A DNA stretch of 64,000 nt from Symbiodinium natans (GCA_905221605.1 CAJNDS010000313.1:907275-971274); one strand, 5' to 3'. Shown: positions 49,729-59,573, numbered from the stretch's first letter. The notes: a model not told the origin generated them from the sequence alone. Translations and numbers: made by a program.

Positions 49729-49956
49729 GTGGCATGGATTCCATTCTCTTTTTTTTGGGGAGGGTTGGGGGGGGTTGTGATCGGGTGCCACTTTATGGGG
49801 CGGGCCGCCCTACCCAACCCCCGAATGTTCCCTGCAGAACTATGGACACCCCTTGACACCTCCGCAGAACTCGACGAAGAAGCGCGGCTGCCCCGCAAAG
49901 GACACTCAGAGGGCGGATAGACAGCCCACCCCATAAATTGGCGCCCCATGTGACTA

Positions 49957-50545
49957 GTGCAGGGGACTGACGTTCCTGAGGATGCCAAGAAGAAGAGAGT
50001 CATGGACAATGAGGCGCAGATCGAGGAGAACTACCGCATCTGCGCAAAATGGCTCAAGAAGGAGCAAATCAACCAGTTATATAGCTTGTTCGCCAAACCA
50101 GTCCTTGCTGTATCTGCGAGGACTCCGAGAGTGGCAACGGCAAGCCCAAGAAGGAGCCTTTGAGCCAGTTCATGAGTCTGTTCCCGAAACCAGTCCTTGC
50201 TGTGTCTGCGAGGACTCTGAGAGTGGCCACGGCAAGCCCAACAAGGAGCCATTCAGCCAGTTCATTAGTCTGTTCCCGAAACCAGTCCTTGCTGGCGAGG
50301 ACTCCACGAGTGGCCACGGCAAGCCCAAGAAGGAGCCATTCAGCCAGTTCATTAGTCTGTTCCCGAAACCAGTCCTTGCTGGCGAGGACTCCAAGAGTGG
50401 CAAGGGCAACCCCGAGAAGGAGCCATTCAGCTAGTTAGCTTGTCCATGGAACCAGTCCTTGCTGCGAGTCCATGAAACCAGCGAGGACTCCGAGAGTGGC
50501 AATGGCAAGGCCACGTCGTCGGATGCAGGCTTGCCTAAAGCATAA
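49957..50545 (+). pseudogene. Frameshifted gene for a lysine/glutamate-rich repeat protein
   Basis: Starts with a charged segment (DVPEDAKKKRVMDNEAQ, then ENYRICAKWLKKEQINQL) and enters a tandem repeat with consensus EDSESGHGKPKKEPFSQF then LFPKPVLAG. Units are 92 bp where CTGTGTCTGCGAG is kept and 87 bp (29 codons) where it is GCTGGCGAG. The 5-bp difference shifts the frame, so early units lie in successive frames and later units in one frame. The tail (HETSEDSESGNGKATSSD) ends with TAA at 50,543. The unit count and the frame breaks suggest a decayed gene, unless the 5-bp pieces are removed at RNA level. No known family. Confidence 0.5.
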
Positions 50546-50569
50546 AGCCGAAACCCTACAAATGATACC

Positions 50570-50840
50570 CTTAGCCGTAAGTCCTTAACTCTTAATAATC
50601 CTAAACCCTGAACCGTGGACCCTCTCGGATTTAGGGGTTTAGGGTTTAGGAAGTTAAGGGTTTAGGAAGTTTGGGGCTTGAGCTCTAACAAAAAACCTTA
50701 AACCTCAAAGACCGTCCGGTGTTTTAGGTTTTTGGGGATCAGGATTTTCACAACATTAGGAAGGTTTGGGTTCGGGACCCTTTCGGTTCTAGGACAAAAC
50801 TTAGGAGGGTTTGGGTTCGGGACCCTTTCGTTTTTTGGAA
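50570..50840. repeat. Degenerate telomere-like text
   Basis: AGGAAGGTTTGGGTTCGGGACC occurs twice in imperfect form (50,757 and 50,802). No gene. Confidence 0.5.
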
Positions 50841-50849
50841 ACACTAAGC

Positions 50850-50912
50850 CGCAATGGAGGACATTTGGACCGCCTGGAGCGTGGTGAGCTGGTCGACAGG
50901 CTTTTGATGTGA
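50850..50912 (+). CDS. Exon-like segment, possible C-terminus
   Basis: Reads RNGGHLDRLERGELVDRLLM and stops with TGA at 50,910. Charged amphipathic helix. One of the cleaner frames in this part. Confidence 0.4.
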   Translation, partial: RNGGHLDRLERGELVDRLLM

Positions 50913-51050
50913 AGTGCCTACTCTGACACTCCTAAAGTTTAGACTCTAAACCCTACACCCCACTCTGAAATCCCCTAAAGCCTAAACCCCGCTCGGAAAC
51001 CCCTAAAGCCTAGACCCTAAACCCTGAACCCCAGCTCGAAACCCTTGACT

Positions 51051-51135
51051 CACGTACACAGTCGAGCAACGTGAGACGATTCCAGTCAGTCGTCCATCCC
51101 TCAGCTTTGTGGCGTTCTCCGAAAGCTTTGACCCT
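51051..51135 (+). CDS. Triplicated exon, copy 1 (internally deleted)
   Basis: Reads TYTVEQRETIPVSRPSLSF then VAFSESFDP. Relative to copy 2 it lacks exactly 48 bp (16 codons), so the frame is kept. Confidence 0.5.
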
Positions 51136-51320
51136 AAACCCTAAGCCCCACTCTGACACCCCTGAAGCCTAGACCCTAATCCTAAACCCCAGTCTGGCAC
51201 CTCTAAAGTTTAGACTCTGAACCCTAAACCCCAGTCTGAAATTCCTAAAGCCGAAACCCCACTCGGAAACCTCTAAAGCCTCGACCCTAAACCCTGAACC
51301 CCAGTTCGAAACCCTTGACA

Positions 51321-51482
51321 CTTGACGTGAAGCTCTATCGCCTCCCGTACACAGTGAAGATGAAAGCCTCGGAGACTCTGGGCACTTTCCGTCAGAAGTT
51401 ACGCGAGCAATGTGAGACGATTACAGTCAATCGTCCACCCCTCAGCCTTGTGGCGTTCTCCGAAAGCTTTGACCCTAAACCC
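51321..51482 (+). CDS. Triplicated exon, copy 2 (complete)
   Basis: Open frame of 53 codons: LDVKLYRLPYTVKMKASETL then GTFRQKLREQCETITVNRP then PLSLVAFSESFDP, ending in the CCCTAAA-derived TAA. An in-frame 48-bp deletion in copy 1 and mostly conservative or silent changes in copy 3 (for example TAT to TAC) show selection on this frame. The KLYRL...KASETLGTFRQ pattern vaguely recalls ubiquitin-like folds, which is only a guess. Confidence 0.55.
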
Positions 51483-51614
51483 TAAGCCCCACTCTGACAC
51501 CCCTAAAGTTTAGACTCTAAACCCTAAACCCACTCTGAAATTCCTAAAGCCTAACCCCCACTCGGAAACCCCAAAGCCTGGACCCTAAACCCTGAACCCC
51601 AGTTCGAAACCCTT

Positions 51615-51782
51615 GACCGTAAAGCTCTACCGCCTCACCGACACAGTGAAGATGAAAGCCTCGGAGACTCTGGGCACTTTCCGTCAGAAGTTACGCGAGC
51701 AATGTGAGACGACAGCGAGAGTGCACAGGAGCTGCTTGCAAAATGTGGCCCAAAGCTATAGCCCTAAGCCCTAAACCCTAAT
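51615..51782 (+). CDS. Triplicated exon, copy 3 (different 3' part)
   Basis: Reads VKLYRLTDTVKMKASETL then GTFRQKLREQCET like copy 2, then switches to TARVHRSCLQNVAQS. The switch at GAGACGA may be a splice or recombination boundary. Confidence 0.5.
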
Positions 51783-51789
51783 TCCTAAG

Positions 51790-52404
51790 CCCGACACCCT
51801 GCATAAACCCTAAACCCCCAAACGCGCAGCACATTATTCCCCGATTCCCTCCTGACCCACAGTAAGTGTGCGGGCTAGCAACTTTGTTGGGCTTGAGGTT
51901 TAGGGCTTCGGGCTTAAGGGTTTAAGGCGCCCTCAGCGCCTCAGGGGTTTAGGAGCAAAGAAAAGCGCACCGATCCTAAGCCCTGAAGCCTAAACTTACT
52001 AAACCTTATCCCTAAACCCTAAACCCCAAACCGAATCATCATATTATACACAAAGGTTCCTCTTACATATATATATATATATATATATTTGCATATAGGG
52101 CTTGGTGCTTCGGCTATGTATGTATATATATATGTACATATTATACATGCATATATATACATATATATATAGGGAAATATTTCAATCAATGACTGTGTGT
52201 GTACGTCGGTTTGAGGGTTGGGAAGTTTTCGTGGTTAGGCTCTACAACCGCCAGGCCAAACACCGGAAAAGGGCCCTTGGGCTACGCATGCACCCCGCAC
52301 CGTAAATGTCTGCCCTAAACCCTAAGTCCTAAACCCTAAACTCTAGACCCTCGACCCTAGAAATCCTAACCCCCGAAGCCCCTAAACCCCGAAGCCTGAG
52401 CCCT
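51790..52404. other. Degenerate repeats and (AT)n tract
   Basis: CCCTAAA remnants, a long alternating AT/TATATG tract (52,064-52,175), and the 67-codon frame 52,102-52,305 through it, which I do not regard as a gene. Confidence 0.6.
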
Positions 52405-52411
52405 GATGTTA

Positions 52412-52537
52412 CAGCTCTCCGCTGAGGCCCACTCCCGAAGAAGGCGCCGTTCCCGCCGCCGCCGCCGAAAGAGGTCCTCACAGCGCTGAAGGACGCGCCA
52501 ACCACGCCAGTGCTTGCTGGATTTGAGGGTTCCCTAA
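52412..52537 (+). CDS. Exon-like segment, GC-rich
   Basis: After ATGTTACAG, two frames are open and protein-like: SPLRPTPEEGAVPAAAAER and LPKKAPFPPPPPKEVLTAL. The (CCG)n core makes all frames open, so the frame is uncertain. Confidence 0.35.
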
Positions 52538-53110
52538 ACCTTAAACCCTAGACCCCAATCCCCAAACCCTAAACCCTATCCCTAAGGTTCATGTACCATG
52601 TTATGAGTATACTTGGGCCCAAAAATCTCCACACCATTTAGGTAACTGGACCCTGGGAATATGAGAATTTAGCTCCAAGAGGAGGAGGGAAGCCCTAAAC
52701 CCTAAACCCTAAGCCCTAAGCCCTAAACCCTAAACCCTAGACCCAAACGATTCACTAAACTTCTAGACACCAGATCGACGTTTAGCAAGACCTAAACTGA
52801 CTCACCTGCTCCCCTTCAAGCACTAGCTCTCTTTCAAGCACTAGCAAGGCGGTGGCTGGTCTTTGTTTAGTTATTTTTAGGGTTTAGGGTTTAGGGTTTA
52901 GGGCTAGGGTTTAGGCTTTGCAGCATTCTATTTTTGATATGAGGGCAGAATTGCCACAAGTTTCTCAGAAACCTACCTGGCTTCCAGGTACCTACGGTGC
53001 TAAGGATCCCGAAACCCTAAACCCTAAACCCTACTATGCCCAAAACCCCTCAAGCTGAAACCCAAATCCCTAAACCCGAAACCCTAAACCCTAACCCTAA
53101 ATTCCAAAGC

Positions 53111-53202
53111 TTTCGTCGTGCTGGGCAAAGCCAGGCATCGGCCAAAGCCAAGTCTCAGGCGGCAAGACAATACCCCGAGGCGCTCCAAACGTCTTTCGGG
53201 TG
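53111..53202 (+). CDS. Exon-like segment
   Basis: Reads FRRAGQSQASAKAKSQAAR then QYPEALQTSFGW and ends at GTG/GTTTAGGG. CCCTAAA array upstream, TTTAGGG downstream. Alanine/lysine/glutamine-rich. Confidence 0.45.
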
Positions 53203-53560
53203 GTTTAGGGTGTAGGGCTTAGGGCTTGGGGTTTAGGGAGGGTTTAGGGTTTTTTTCGGTTTAGGGTTTAGGGTTTAGGGTTTGGGACGGGTTTAGGGTT
53301 TAGGCTCCAGGTGTTTAGGGTTTCGGGTTTAGGGTATTGGGAGGGTTAAGGGTTAAGGGTGTTAAGGGTTTAGGGTTTGGGGAGGGGTGCCCTAAATGCC
53401 CTAGGGCATTGGGGTGCTGGGTGCTGGGGCTCAGGGCTCTGTTGTCTTCTTTGCCTCTAAACGAACTCAAAAGCACCGGCGATGCTTTGTCAGGGTTCAG
53501 GTTCAGGGTTCAGGGTTCAGGGTTTAGGGTTTAGGGTTTAGGTTTTAGGGTTCAGTGGAA
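53203..53560. repeat. TTTAGGG-rich tract
   Basis: Several TTTAGGG runs. The 65-codon frame inside reads degenerate repeat text at its end (GFRFRVQGSGFRV). Confidence 0.8.
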
Positions 53561-53583
53561 CTGGCATTCCCTTCTTATCGCAG

Positions 53584-53648
53584 AGTATATCCGTGTAAAG
53601 GTTCGCAACAGCAAGTCCCTGGATGCAAGCATCCTTCAGCGTTCATAG
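53584..53648 (+). CDS. Exon-like segment, possible C-terminus
   Basis: Acceptor TTCTTATCGCAG, then YIRVKVRNSKSLDASILQ then RS and TAG at 53,646. The frame is also open upstream of the acceptor. Confidence 0.4.
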
Positions 53649-53680
53649 TGGTTTAGGGCTTCGGGTTCAGGGGTTTAGGG

Positions 53681-53789
53681 GAATATCGACACTCCGCGTA
53701 CTGCCGTCGTCTTTCCATCTGTCCGTGCAAAGCCAGCGATGCATCGCGCGTAGCAAGCCATTTCTATTCTTGTGCCAATTGTTTCCAAA
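53681..53789 (+). CDS. Exon-like cysteine-rich segment
   Basis: Reads EYRHSAYCRRLSICPCKAS then DASRVASHFYSCANCFQ, ending at CAAA/GTAGGG. Five cysteines; possible metal-binding or secreted peptide, but no motif spacing is recognised. Confidence 0.35.
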
Positions 53790-54180
53790 GTAGGGCCCCC
53801 TTGGGGTTCTAATTTTTCCGGTAAGAAAACCGATAGGGCTTGGCTGGAATGATGGCCTTGGTACGTCAGAACACCTTCAAAGGCAACGCCGATATCGAAC
53901 GAAGAAGAAATGTCAAACGCACCTGAAGGGTCCGTGGGAAGTTATAGGTCGGGTTATGTCCAGTTGTACCTGTAGTTGCTTTACTTAGAAGCCCCGCTGT
54001 ATCATTGCCCATGTGGGGGTTTAGAACATGTAAGGGACCCCAAATATAGACCCGAAATAGTAGGATTCCCTTTGAGCAAGGACCCCAATAAGGTACCATT
54101 AATTTCGGAAATCCCCCTGTACAGCACGGCAAGACCCCCCGAAACCGTCACGAACTGTGCTTGCGACCTGTCCTGTTCAG
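53790..54180. other. Unique segment with overlapping weak frames
   Basis: Contains GGGTTATGTCC..., GTACCATTAATTTCGG and similar AT-richer text. Frames on both strands, none convincing. Ends at the acceptor CCTGTCCTGTTCAG. Confidence 0.35.
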
Positions 54181-54228
54181 TTGATCATGAGCAAGGCGGA
54201 ACCTGACACTTGGCCAGCAGGAGCTAAG
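54181..54228 (+). CDS. Phase-0 exon-like segment
   Basis: Acceptor GACCTGTCCTGTTCAG, 16 codons LIMSKAEPDTWPAGAK, donor GCTAAG/GTTTCG. Both borders are good and the phase is clean. Confidence 0.45.
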
Positions 54229-55043
54229 GTTTCGCCCGCAAACCCCCTACAGGGTTTAGGGTTTGGGGGTTTTGGTGCTTTGGGCCCCCAAGCCCGAGCG
54301 CTAGATTGCATATCTTGGAGGTGTCAGAGTAAGGGGATTGGGGCCCACCTTTGAGATTGGGGGGGGGGGGGGGGGGGGGGGGGGTGGTAACCCTAAACCC
54401 TAACCCTAAACCCTAAACCCTAAACCGTGGGGGGGGGGGGGTTGCTTTCTCAAGGCTTGGGGTTCGAGCATGCACCTTCTAACTTCAGGGTTTAGGGGTT
54501 TGGGGCTTGAGGGGGTCTATTCAGAAGGTCCTCACGGTCAGCTCATATATGATATATGTATGTATGCATATATACATACATATGTCTTAGTTCTTGTACT
54601 TGGCTTTGTTGATTCCTATGGTACCCAATAACATTTGGCACATAATGACGGCACAGAACTCCGATTCTGAGGATGGTTGACGGGTTTAGGTTTCAGGCTT
54701 GCGGTTTTCAATCAGGTTTCAAGGTTTCGGGCCAGTCGGGCTTGAGTCTTGAGAATTCCGGGTCTGACCCCTAAGCCCTAAACCCTAAACCCCAAACCCT
54801 CAACCCTAAACCCCAAACCCTAAAGCTAGGTCTAAGGGCTTTGCACAAGGCTTTGGGAGTTTGGGCTGGGGTGTTAGGGACTTAGGCCTTCAAACCCGAG
54901 TCGGAAACCCCGAGCTTCAAACAACCCAGGTCCGAAATGCCCATCCCTTAAACCCTAAACCCTAAATCCTAAACCCTAAACCCTATAAACCCTAAATCCT
55001 AAATCCTAAGCCCTAAATCCTAAACCCTACAACGGTTGGGCAG
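54229..55043. repeat. Poly-G, telomere-like and AT-rich tracts
   Basis: Poly-G runs (54,359-54,384; 54,430-54,441), CCCTAAA (54,391-54,426), an AT-rich island (54,545-54,585) and CCCTAAA arrays (54,775-54,830; 54,950-55,030). No supported gene. Confidence 0.8.
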
Positions 55044-55104
55044 AGCTAAGGTCGAGGTTGAGCCAGACTTCGGGGAAGAAGCGGAGGGAGAAGGCCTGGA
55101 GTAG
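55044..55104 (+). CDS. Exon-like acidic C-terminus
   Basis: Acceptor GGTTGGGCAG, then AKVEVEPDFGEEAEGEGLE and TAG. Strongly acidic end typical of a protein tail. CCCTAAA before, TTTAGGG after. Confidence 0.4.
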
Positions 55105-55144
55105 TTGGGCTTGGGGTCGATTGTGGGGTTGGGGGGGGGGGGGG

Positions 55145-55210
55145 GTTTAGGGTTTAGGGATTAGGGTTTAGGGTTTAGGGTTTAGGGTTTAGGGTTTAGG
55201 GTTTAGGGTT
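55145..55210. repeat. TTTAGGG array
   Basis: About nine heptamers. Confidence 0.95.
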
Positions 55211-55258
55211 TGGGGTTCTCGCCAAAGCTCATGCAATCTGCCACTAGCCCTTACTTGA

Positions 55259-55321
55259 ATCGAAGCCCTTGAACACCTGCGCAAAGGCGAAGCCCCAAGC
55301 CCCCTACAGCACCGGGCCTAG
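55259..55321 (+). CDS. Exon-like segment
   Basis: Reads IEALEHLRKGEAPSPLQHR then A and TAG. Helical start, basic end. Acceptor not clear. Confidence 0.35.
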   Translation: MEALEHLRKGEAPSPLQHRA

Positions 55322-55374
55322 CGCCCTTGTTCTGAACCTTGAGCTCGGCAAGTCCTAAACCGTCTACCTCGTTT

Positions 55375-55456
55375 AGGGTTCAGGGTTTAGGGTTTAGGGT
55401 TTAGGGTTAAGGGTTTAGGGTTTAGGGTTTAGGGTTTAGGGTTTAGGGTTTAGGGC
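55375..55456. repeat. TTTAGGG array
   Basis: About eleven heptamers with TTAAGGG and TTCAGGG variants. Confidence 0.95.
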
Positions 55457-55986
55457 CCTTATTCTCGAGTTGCCTTTTCTTACCGTACATGGGGGGGGAG
55501 AGGGGGAGGATGGGGAGAGGGGTCTTGATCCTTAAGCCCAGGACCCTAAACCCTAAACCACCCTCCACCTTTTGCTAAGGGAAGAGGGCATGGGGATTCA
55601 CCTTCTTTGTTCCCCGCTAGTATTCCTGTTGGATCCCTACGCCCTTCGGGTTTAGGGTCTAGGGCTTGGGGTGTTAGGGTTTCAGGGTTTAAGAGTTTCA
55701 GGGCTTAAGGGTTTAAGGGTTTCAGGGTTTAGGGCTTAGGCAGCAGGGGCTCTGCAAGACTCTCCCCAAAAGCCTTCTCGGCCTCCATCATGGCTATGAT
55801 TATGATGATCACATCACTTTGATGATATTCTAGTCGCCAAAATGCTGAGGCGGGCCCGCAGTCTAGACCAACGCCTGAAACCTAAATCCTTCAAATTCTG
55901 TAAATCCTAAAGCCAACACCAAAATCAGACCTAAACCCCTAAACCCTAAACCCTAAAAACCCCTAAACCCCTGAAACCCCGAAAGC

Positions 55987-56153
55987 ATTCCTGAAGGTGA
56001 GGCCCCTCCCGGCCCACCTGGGCCGTTCTGGGAGAAATACGCCGCTCGGGTGCCCTTTCGCGGGTCAACGCTCAGGGCTGATCTAAGGGTTGCGGGCTTA
56101 GGGTTTACAAAAGCCTCCTCGCTCCCGCCTAAAACTAAACTCCCCCCCGCCCT
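55987..56153 (+). CDS. Long open exon-like segment
   Basis: Fifty-five codons without a stop: IPEGEAPPGPPGPFWEKYA then ARVPFRGSTLRADLRVAG, running through a TTTAGGG-derived patch. Proline/glycine-rich start. CCCTAAA array upstream. Confidence 0.4.
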
Positions 56154-56221
56154 AAACCCTAAACCCTAAACCCTTTTTGGGCCCAGCCCCACCGCAATCC
56201 CACATGCTGCCTTGTCCGCAG

Positions 56222-56290
56222 ATCACACCACTGAGGATGACCCAGACGGCAGCTGGTGGCATTACTCTGGCCCCAGAGGCTGGCACGCCG
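56222..56290 (+). CDS. Exon-like segment with both splice signals
   Basis: Acceptor TGCTGCCTTGTCCGCAG and donor CACGCCG/GTGGTC enclose 69 bp. One frame reads DHTTEDDPDGSWWHYSGPR, another TPLRMTQTAAGGITLAPE. Flanked by C-array and G-array. Confidence 0.5.
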
Positions 56291-56319
56291 GTGGTCAGGG
56301 AGCTCAGGGCTTGGGGTTT

Positions 56320-56395
56320 AGGGTTTAGGGCTTAGGGGTTTAGGGTTTCGGGTTTAGGGTTTAGGGTTTAGGGTTTAGGGTTGAGGTATTCAGGA
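56320..56395. repeat. TTTAGGG array
   Basis: About ten units. Confidence 0.9.
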
Positions 56396-56604
56396 TTTCG
56401 AGCCTGAAGTTTGGGAGTGCGACTTCTCAACAAAAACATTTAACATAAAACCAAAGGCACAGCGGGAATGAAGTCAGCCAGTTCCGAAGCTCGAGCCGGC
56501 CGAGCGGGGTAAACTGTAAGCCCAGCCCTACGTCATCCGATCTAGGAAATTCTATAGGGAGGCTCGAGAAGTACTAGGGCTACTCGGGAGCCTTGGGGTA
56601 AACC

Positions 56605-56732
56605 CTTCACCCAAAACCCTAAACCCTAAACTCTAAACCCTAAACCCTAAACACTAAACCCTAAACCCTAAATCCTAAACACTAAACCCTAAACCCTAAA
56701 CAGTAAACCCTAAACCCTAAACCCTAAACCCC
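56605..56732. repeat. CCCTAAA array
   Basis: About 18 units with CACTAAA and CAGTAAA variants. Confidence 0.95.
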
Positions 56733-56733
56733 A

Positions 56734-56811
56734 CATCGTTTGGAAGGCGTTTGGTGCTGTGCCGGCATTGGTTTGGAGGTCCTGCCCTCCGATAGCATCA
56801 GCCTGACCTGA
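56734..56811 (+). CDS. Exon-like segment
   Basis: Reads HRLEGVWCCAGIGLEVLPS then DSISLT and TGA (56,809). C-array before, G-array after. A second open frame exists. Confidence 0.35.
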   Translation, partial: HRLEGVWCCAGIGLEVLPSDSISLT

Positions 56812-56852
56812 GAGCCGGTCCGCGGCTCCCTGGCACATTTAGCGGCTCACCC

Positions 56853-57005
56853 GGGTTTAGGGTTTGTTTAGGGTTTAGGGTTTAGGGTTTAGGGTTTAGG
56901 GTTTAGGGTTTAGGGTTTAGGGTTTAGGGTTTAGGGTTTAGGGTTTAGGGTTTAGGGTTTAGGGTTTAGGGTTTAGGGTTTAGGGTTTAGGGTTTAGGGT
57001 TTAGG
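56853..57005. repeat. Long TTTAGGG array
   Basis: About 21 heptamers, highly pure. Confidence 0.95.
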
Positions 57006-57170
57006 GGTTTGGTAGTTTCTATCATCCCTAAACCCTTAAACCCTAAACACTAAGCCCTATACTTTGGTAGTGTGTGGCGGGTCGAGCGCCTGTTGAAGGC
57101 TTCTTGGGTTTATAGGGCATAGAGCTTCGAGGATTTATGTGTTCATATGGGGTTTGCAGGCCGGCTTGAG

Positions 57171-57328
57171 GGGGGGGGGGGGGGGGGCTCGGCGTTCGGT
57201 GTGGGGTCTAGGGTTTAGGTTTTAGAGTTTAGGGTTTAGGGTTTAGGGTTTAGGTTTTAGGGTTTAGGGTTTAGGGTCTAGGGTTCAGGGTTTAGGGTTT
57301 AGGGTTTAGGGTTTAGGGTTTAGGGCAA
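57171..57328. repeat. Poly-G tract and TTTAGGG array
   Basis: Poly-G of about 17, then about 17 heptamers with TTTTAGGG and TCTAGGG variants. Confidence 0.9.
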
Positions 57329-57772
57329 GGTCTTAGGTGGAGGTTTCAAAGCTTCAGGGGTTAGGGTTCTTGGTCGGGTTCTTGGGGCCCTTTGAGGTTG
57401 TAGGGTTTCGAGCTTGGAGGAAGTTCATTCCTGCATTGGTTCAGACTTGGGATTTCGGGGCTTAGGGGTTTCGGCAATAAAGGGTTTCGTCTAAACCCTA
57501 AACCACCCTATACCCTAAGCCAAAAAATCATGAATCAACATCATAGATTTCTTTTTGTATGTATATATTATAATATACATATATGTATATAGAACCCGAA
57601 CGAATCCATAGAAATCCATTATAGATTATCTATATCAGAAGTTATCGAGATTTCATGAAAGATTCCCTCTACTTCATGTCCGTGGCGTGGCCCCAAAGGA
57701 TTTTCGGCTGGGTTTAGGCTTTATCGGGGTTTAAGGGTTCAGGGGTTCAGGGTCTAGGTTTTGCTAGGTCCA
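57329..57772. other. Unique segment
   Basis: AT-rich part at 57,525-57,660 with TATATTATAATATACATATA; otherwise degenerate repeats. No gene seen. Confidence 0.4.
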
Positions 57773-57863
57773 GTACTGTACTCAAAGCCATATTAGAGCA
57801 CTTAAGGGGCTTATAAGTGGGTAGTTATTATTGGTTAAGAAGTACCATGAACCTCCAAGTAAG
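57773..57863. mobile_element. Family B element, shortened copy
   Basis: CCATATTAG.GCACTTAAGG then GGCTTATAAGTGGG and the right end CCATGAACCTCCAAGTAAG match 10,784-10,866. The left inverted end is mostly lost. Confidence 0.6.
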
Positions 57864-57899
57864 GTCTGGGGCCCAGGAATCCGCATATTTTTGTTATTG

Positions 57900-57995
57900 T
57901 TTAGGGTTTAGGGTTTAGGGTTTAGGGTTTAGGGTTTAGGGTTTAGGGTTTAGGGTTTAGGGTTTAGGGTTTAGGGTTTGGGGTTTGGGGTTTAG
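57900..57995. repeat. TTTAGGG array
   Basis: About 13 heptamers. Confidence 0.95.
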
Positions 57996-58005
57996 GGTCC
58001 AGACC

Positions 58006-58107
58006 CGAGGATGGCGCTGCTTCTGCGGCGTGGGCAGTGTGAGAGAATTGAGAGTTGAACGGCACACTGTGCCTTTTCTCCTGCCCAAAGAGCCCGAAAC
58101 CCCTTAA
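58006..58107 (+). CDS. Exon-like segment entering a MITE-like element
   Basis: Reads RGWRCFCGVGSVRELRVER then HTVPFLLPKEPETP and TAA at 58,105. The last codons lie inside the inverted repeat at 58,089. Confidence 0.3.
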   Translation, partial: RGWRCFCGVGSVRELRVERHTVPFLLPKEPETP

Positions 58108-58189
58108 TGAAGCAAGATTCCTCAAAAACCATACAGGGATCCTTAGTATGATGTAAGGAATGTTGCTTAATTAAGGGGTTTTGGGCTCT
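58089..58189. mobile_element. MITE-like element with 20-bp inverted ends
   Basis: AGAGCCCGAAACCCCTTAAT pairs with ATTAAGGGGTTTTGGGCTCT (one mismatch). 101 bp, non-coding. Confidence 0.6.
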
Positions 58190-58429
58190 CTGGGTGTGTT
58201 CCAGCGCAGCAGTTTGGGCTTAGGTTGTTTCGACACCATCGGCAAGCCCTTAAGCCAAAGAACCCTAACCCTAAACCCTACACCCTAAACCCTCAACCCT
58301 AAGCCCTGACAATCATGGCAGTTCGGGTTTCGGGTTCAGAGTTCAGGGGTTTTCGGTTTGGGTTTAGGGTTTAGAGTTTAGGGTTTCGGGTTTGGGGTTT
58401 AATTCGGGTTAGGGTTTGGGGTTCAGGGC

Positions 58430-58800
58430 TTATAATATTATAGGATTTAGGGGGCTTAGGGTACTGGAGTTCTGGATAGCGCCGGCTGGACAGACCCGAA
58501 GCCCCTGGTGAAGACCACTGGGGCCTATCTCACGCAGAGGCCTAGGCTAGGCTGTTAAAGGGTCGTCATTTGGGCGTTTGCCAAAAAAAGGGGTGCCCAT
58601 TACATTCTCAAAGATGTCATAAGTCCTTTTCAGGATGCCATCAAGATATTATGTACCCTATACTTTGAAAAAACAAACACTCTTGTAACATCAGAAGCCC
58701 CATCCAACAGGGCAAAAGCCCTGTGATGTTACCGTTGCTTGTAAGCCTGAGTTTAGGCTTCGGGTCCAGTGTACAGGGGCTTGGCTTTAGGCTTTGCAGT
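58430..58800. other. Unique segment with short hairpin
   Basis: GTAACATCAGAAGCCCCATCC pairs imperfectly with the downstream CCCTGTGATGTTAC (58,686-58,731). No gene. Confidence 0.4.
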
Positions 58801-58850
58801 AGGGTTTAGGGTTTAGGGTTTAGGGCTAACTACCCAGTTCATCTAAGCAG

Positions 58851-58961
58851 GCAGGTGCAAAGCCACAGGAACCTAAACGACGCCCCCTTACCGCGGAAGC
58901 CTGGGCCGGCCTGCAAAAAAAACACGATTTCGGCAAATACTGGTGTACATCGAAAGCGGCA
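58851..58961 (+). CDS. Exon-like segment, 36 codons
   Basis: Acceptor TTCATCTAAGCAG, then AGAKPQEPKRRPLTAEAWA then GLQKKHDFGKYWCTSKA before CCCTAAA units. AAAGCG/GCAACC would be a GC-type donor, a class known in dinoflagellates. Composition is strongly protein-like. Another frame is also open. Confidence 0.45.
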
Positions 58962-59097
58962 ACCCTAAACCCTAAACCCTAAACTGTAAACCCTAAACCC
59001 GAAACCTAAACCCTAAACCCTAAACCCTAAAACCTAGGCCCTAAACCCTAAACCCTAAAACCCTAAACCCTAAACCCTAAACCCTAAACCCTAACAA
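58962..59097. repeat. CCCTAAA array
   Basis: About 18 units with variants. Confidence 0.95.
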
Positions 59098-59099
59098 CC

Positions 59100-59370
59100 T
59101 TGAGTTCAAAACCTACACCCTGGAACCCGATTGCTGGACGATAAGGTTTAGGGAACTGTAGCGTTTAGAGTTCTGTGTTGAACCCCCATCCTTCTCAGCA
59201 GGGTCTCCGGCTCCGTAGAGGGTGTAGTGTACAGGGTCTCCTGAAACCAGCCTAAACCCCAAACCCCAAACCCCCAACCCCAAACCCCGAACCCCGAACC
59301 CCGAACCCCGAACCCCAAACCCCAAACCCTAAACCCCAAACCCTAAACCCTAAACCCTAAACCCTAAACC
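59100..59370. repeat. Unique 130-bp island and C-rich telomere-like array
   Basis: The array at 59,240-59,370 is rich in CCCCAAA and CCCCGAA variants. The minus frames (GFGVRGLGLGVWG) are artefacts of it. Confidence 0.85.
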
Positions 59371-59468
59371 CAAGTTATTCGGGAAGAAGAGCTGTATAGA
59401 GCTGTGCAGCCCGTGGCCAGAGTGGCTTCCAGGCTTAACGTCCACGTTATGCCAATCACGCCAACACC
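59371..59468 (+). CDS. Exon-like segment, 32 codons
   Basis: Reads QVIREEELYRAVQPVARVA then SRLNVHVMPITPTP between two CCCTAAA arrays. Helical, charged. Left border ACCCAAG. Confidence 0.4.
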
Positions 59469-59573
59469 TAAACCCTAAACCCTAAACCCTAAACCCCAAA
59501 CCCCAAACCCCAAACCCTAAACCCTAAACCCTAAACCCTAAACGCTAAACCCTAAACCCTAAACCCTAAACCC
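59469..59573. repeat. CCCTAAA array
   Basis: About 15 units. Confidence 0.95.

Noticed and set aside
52102-52305. 67-codon frame
   Set aside because: First half is an AT-alternating microsatellite. The remainder is too short to support.
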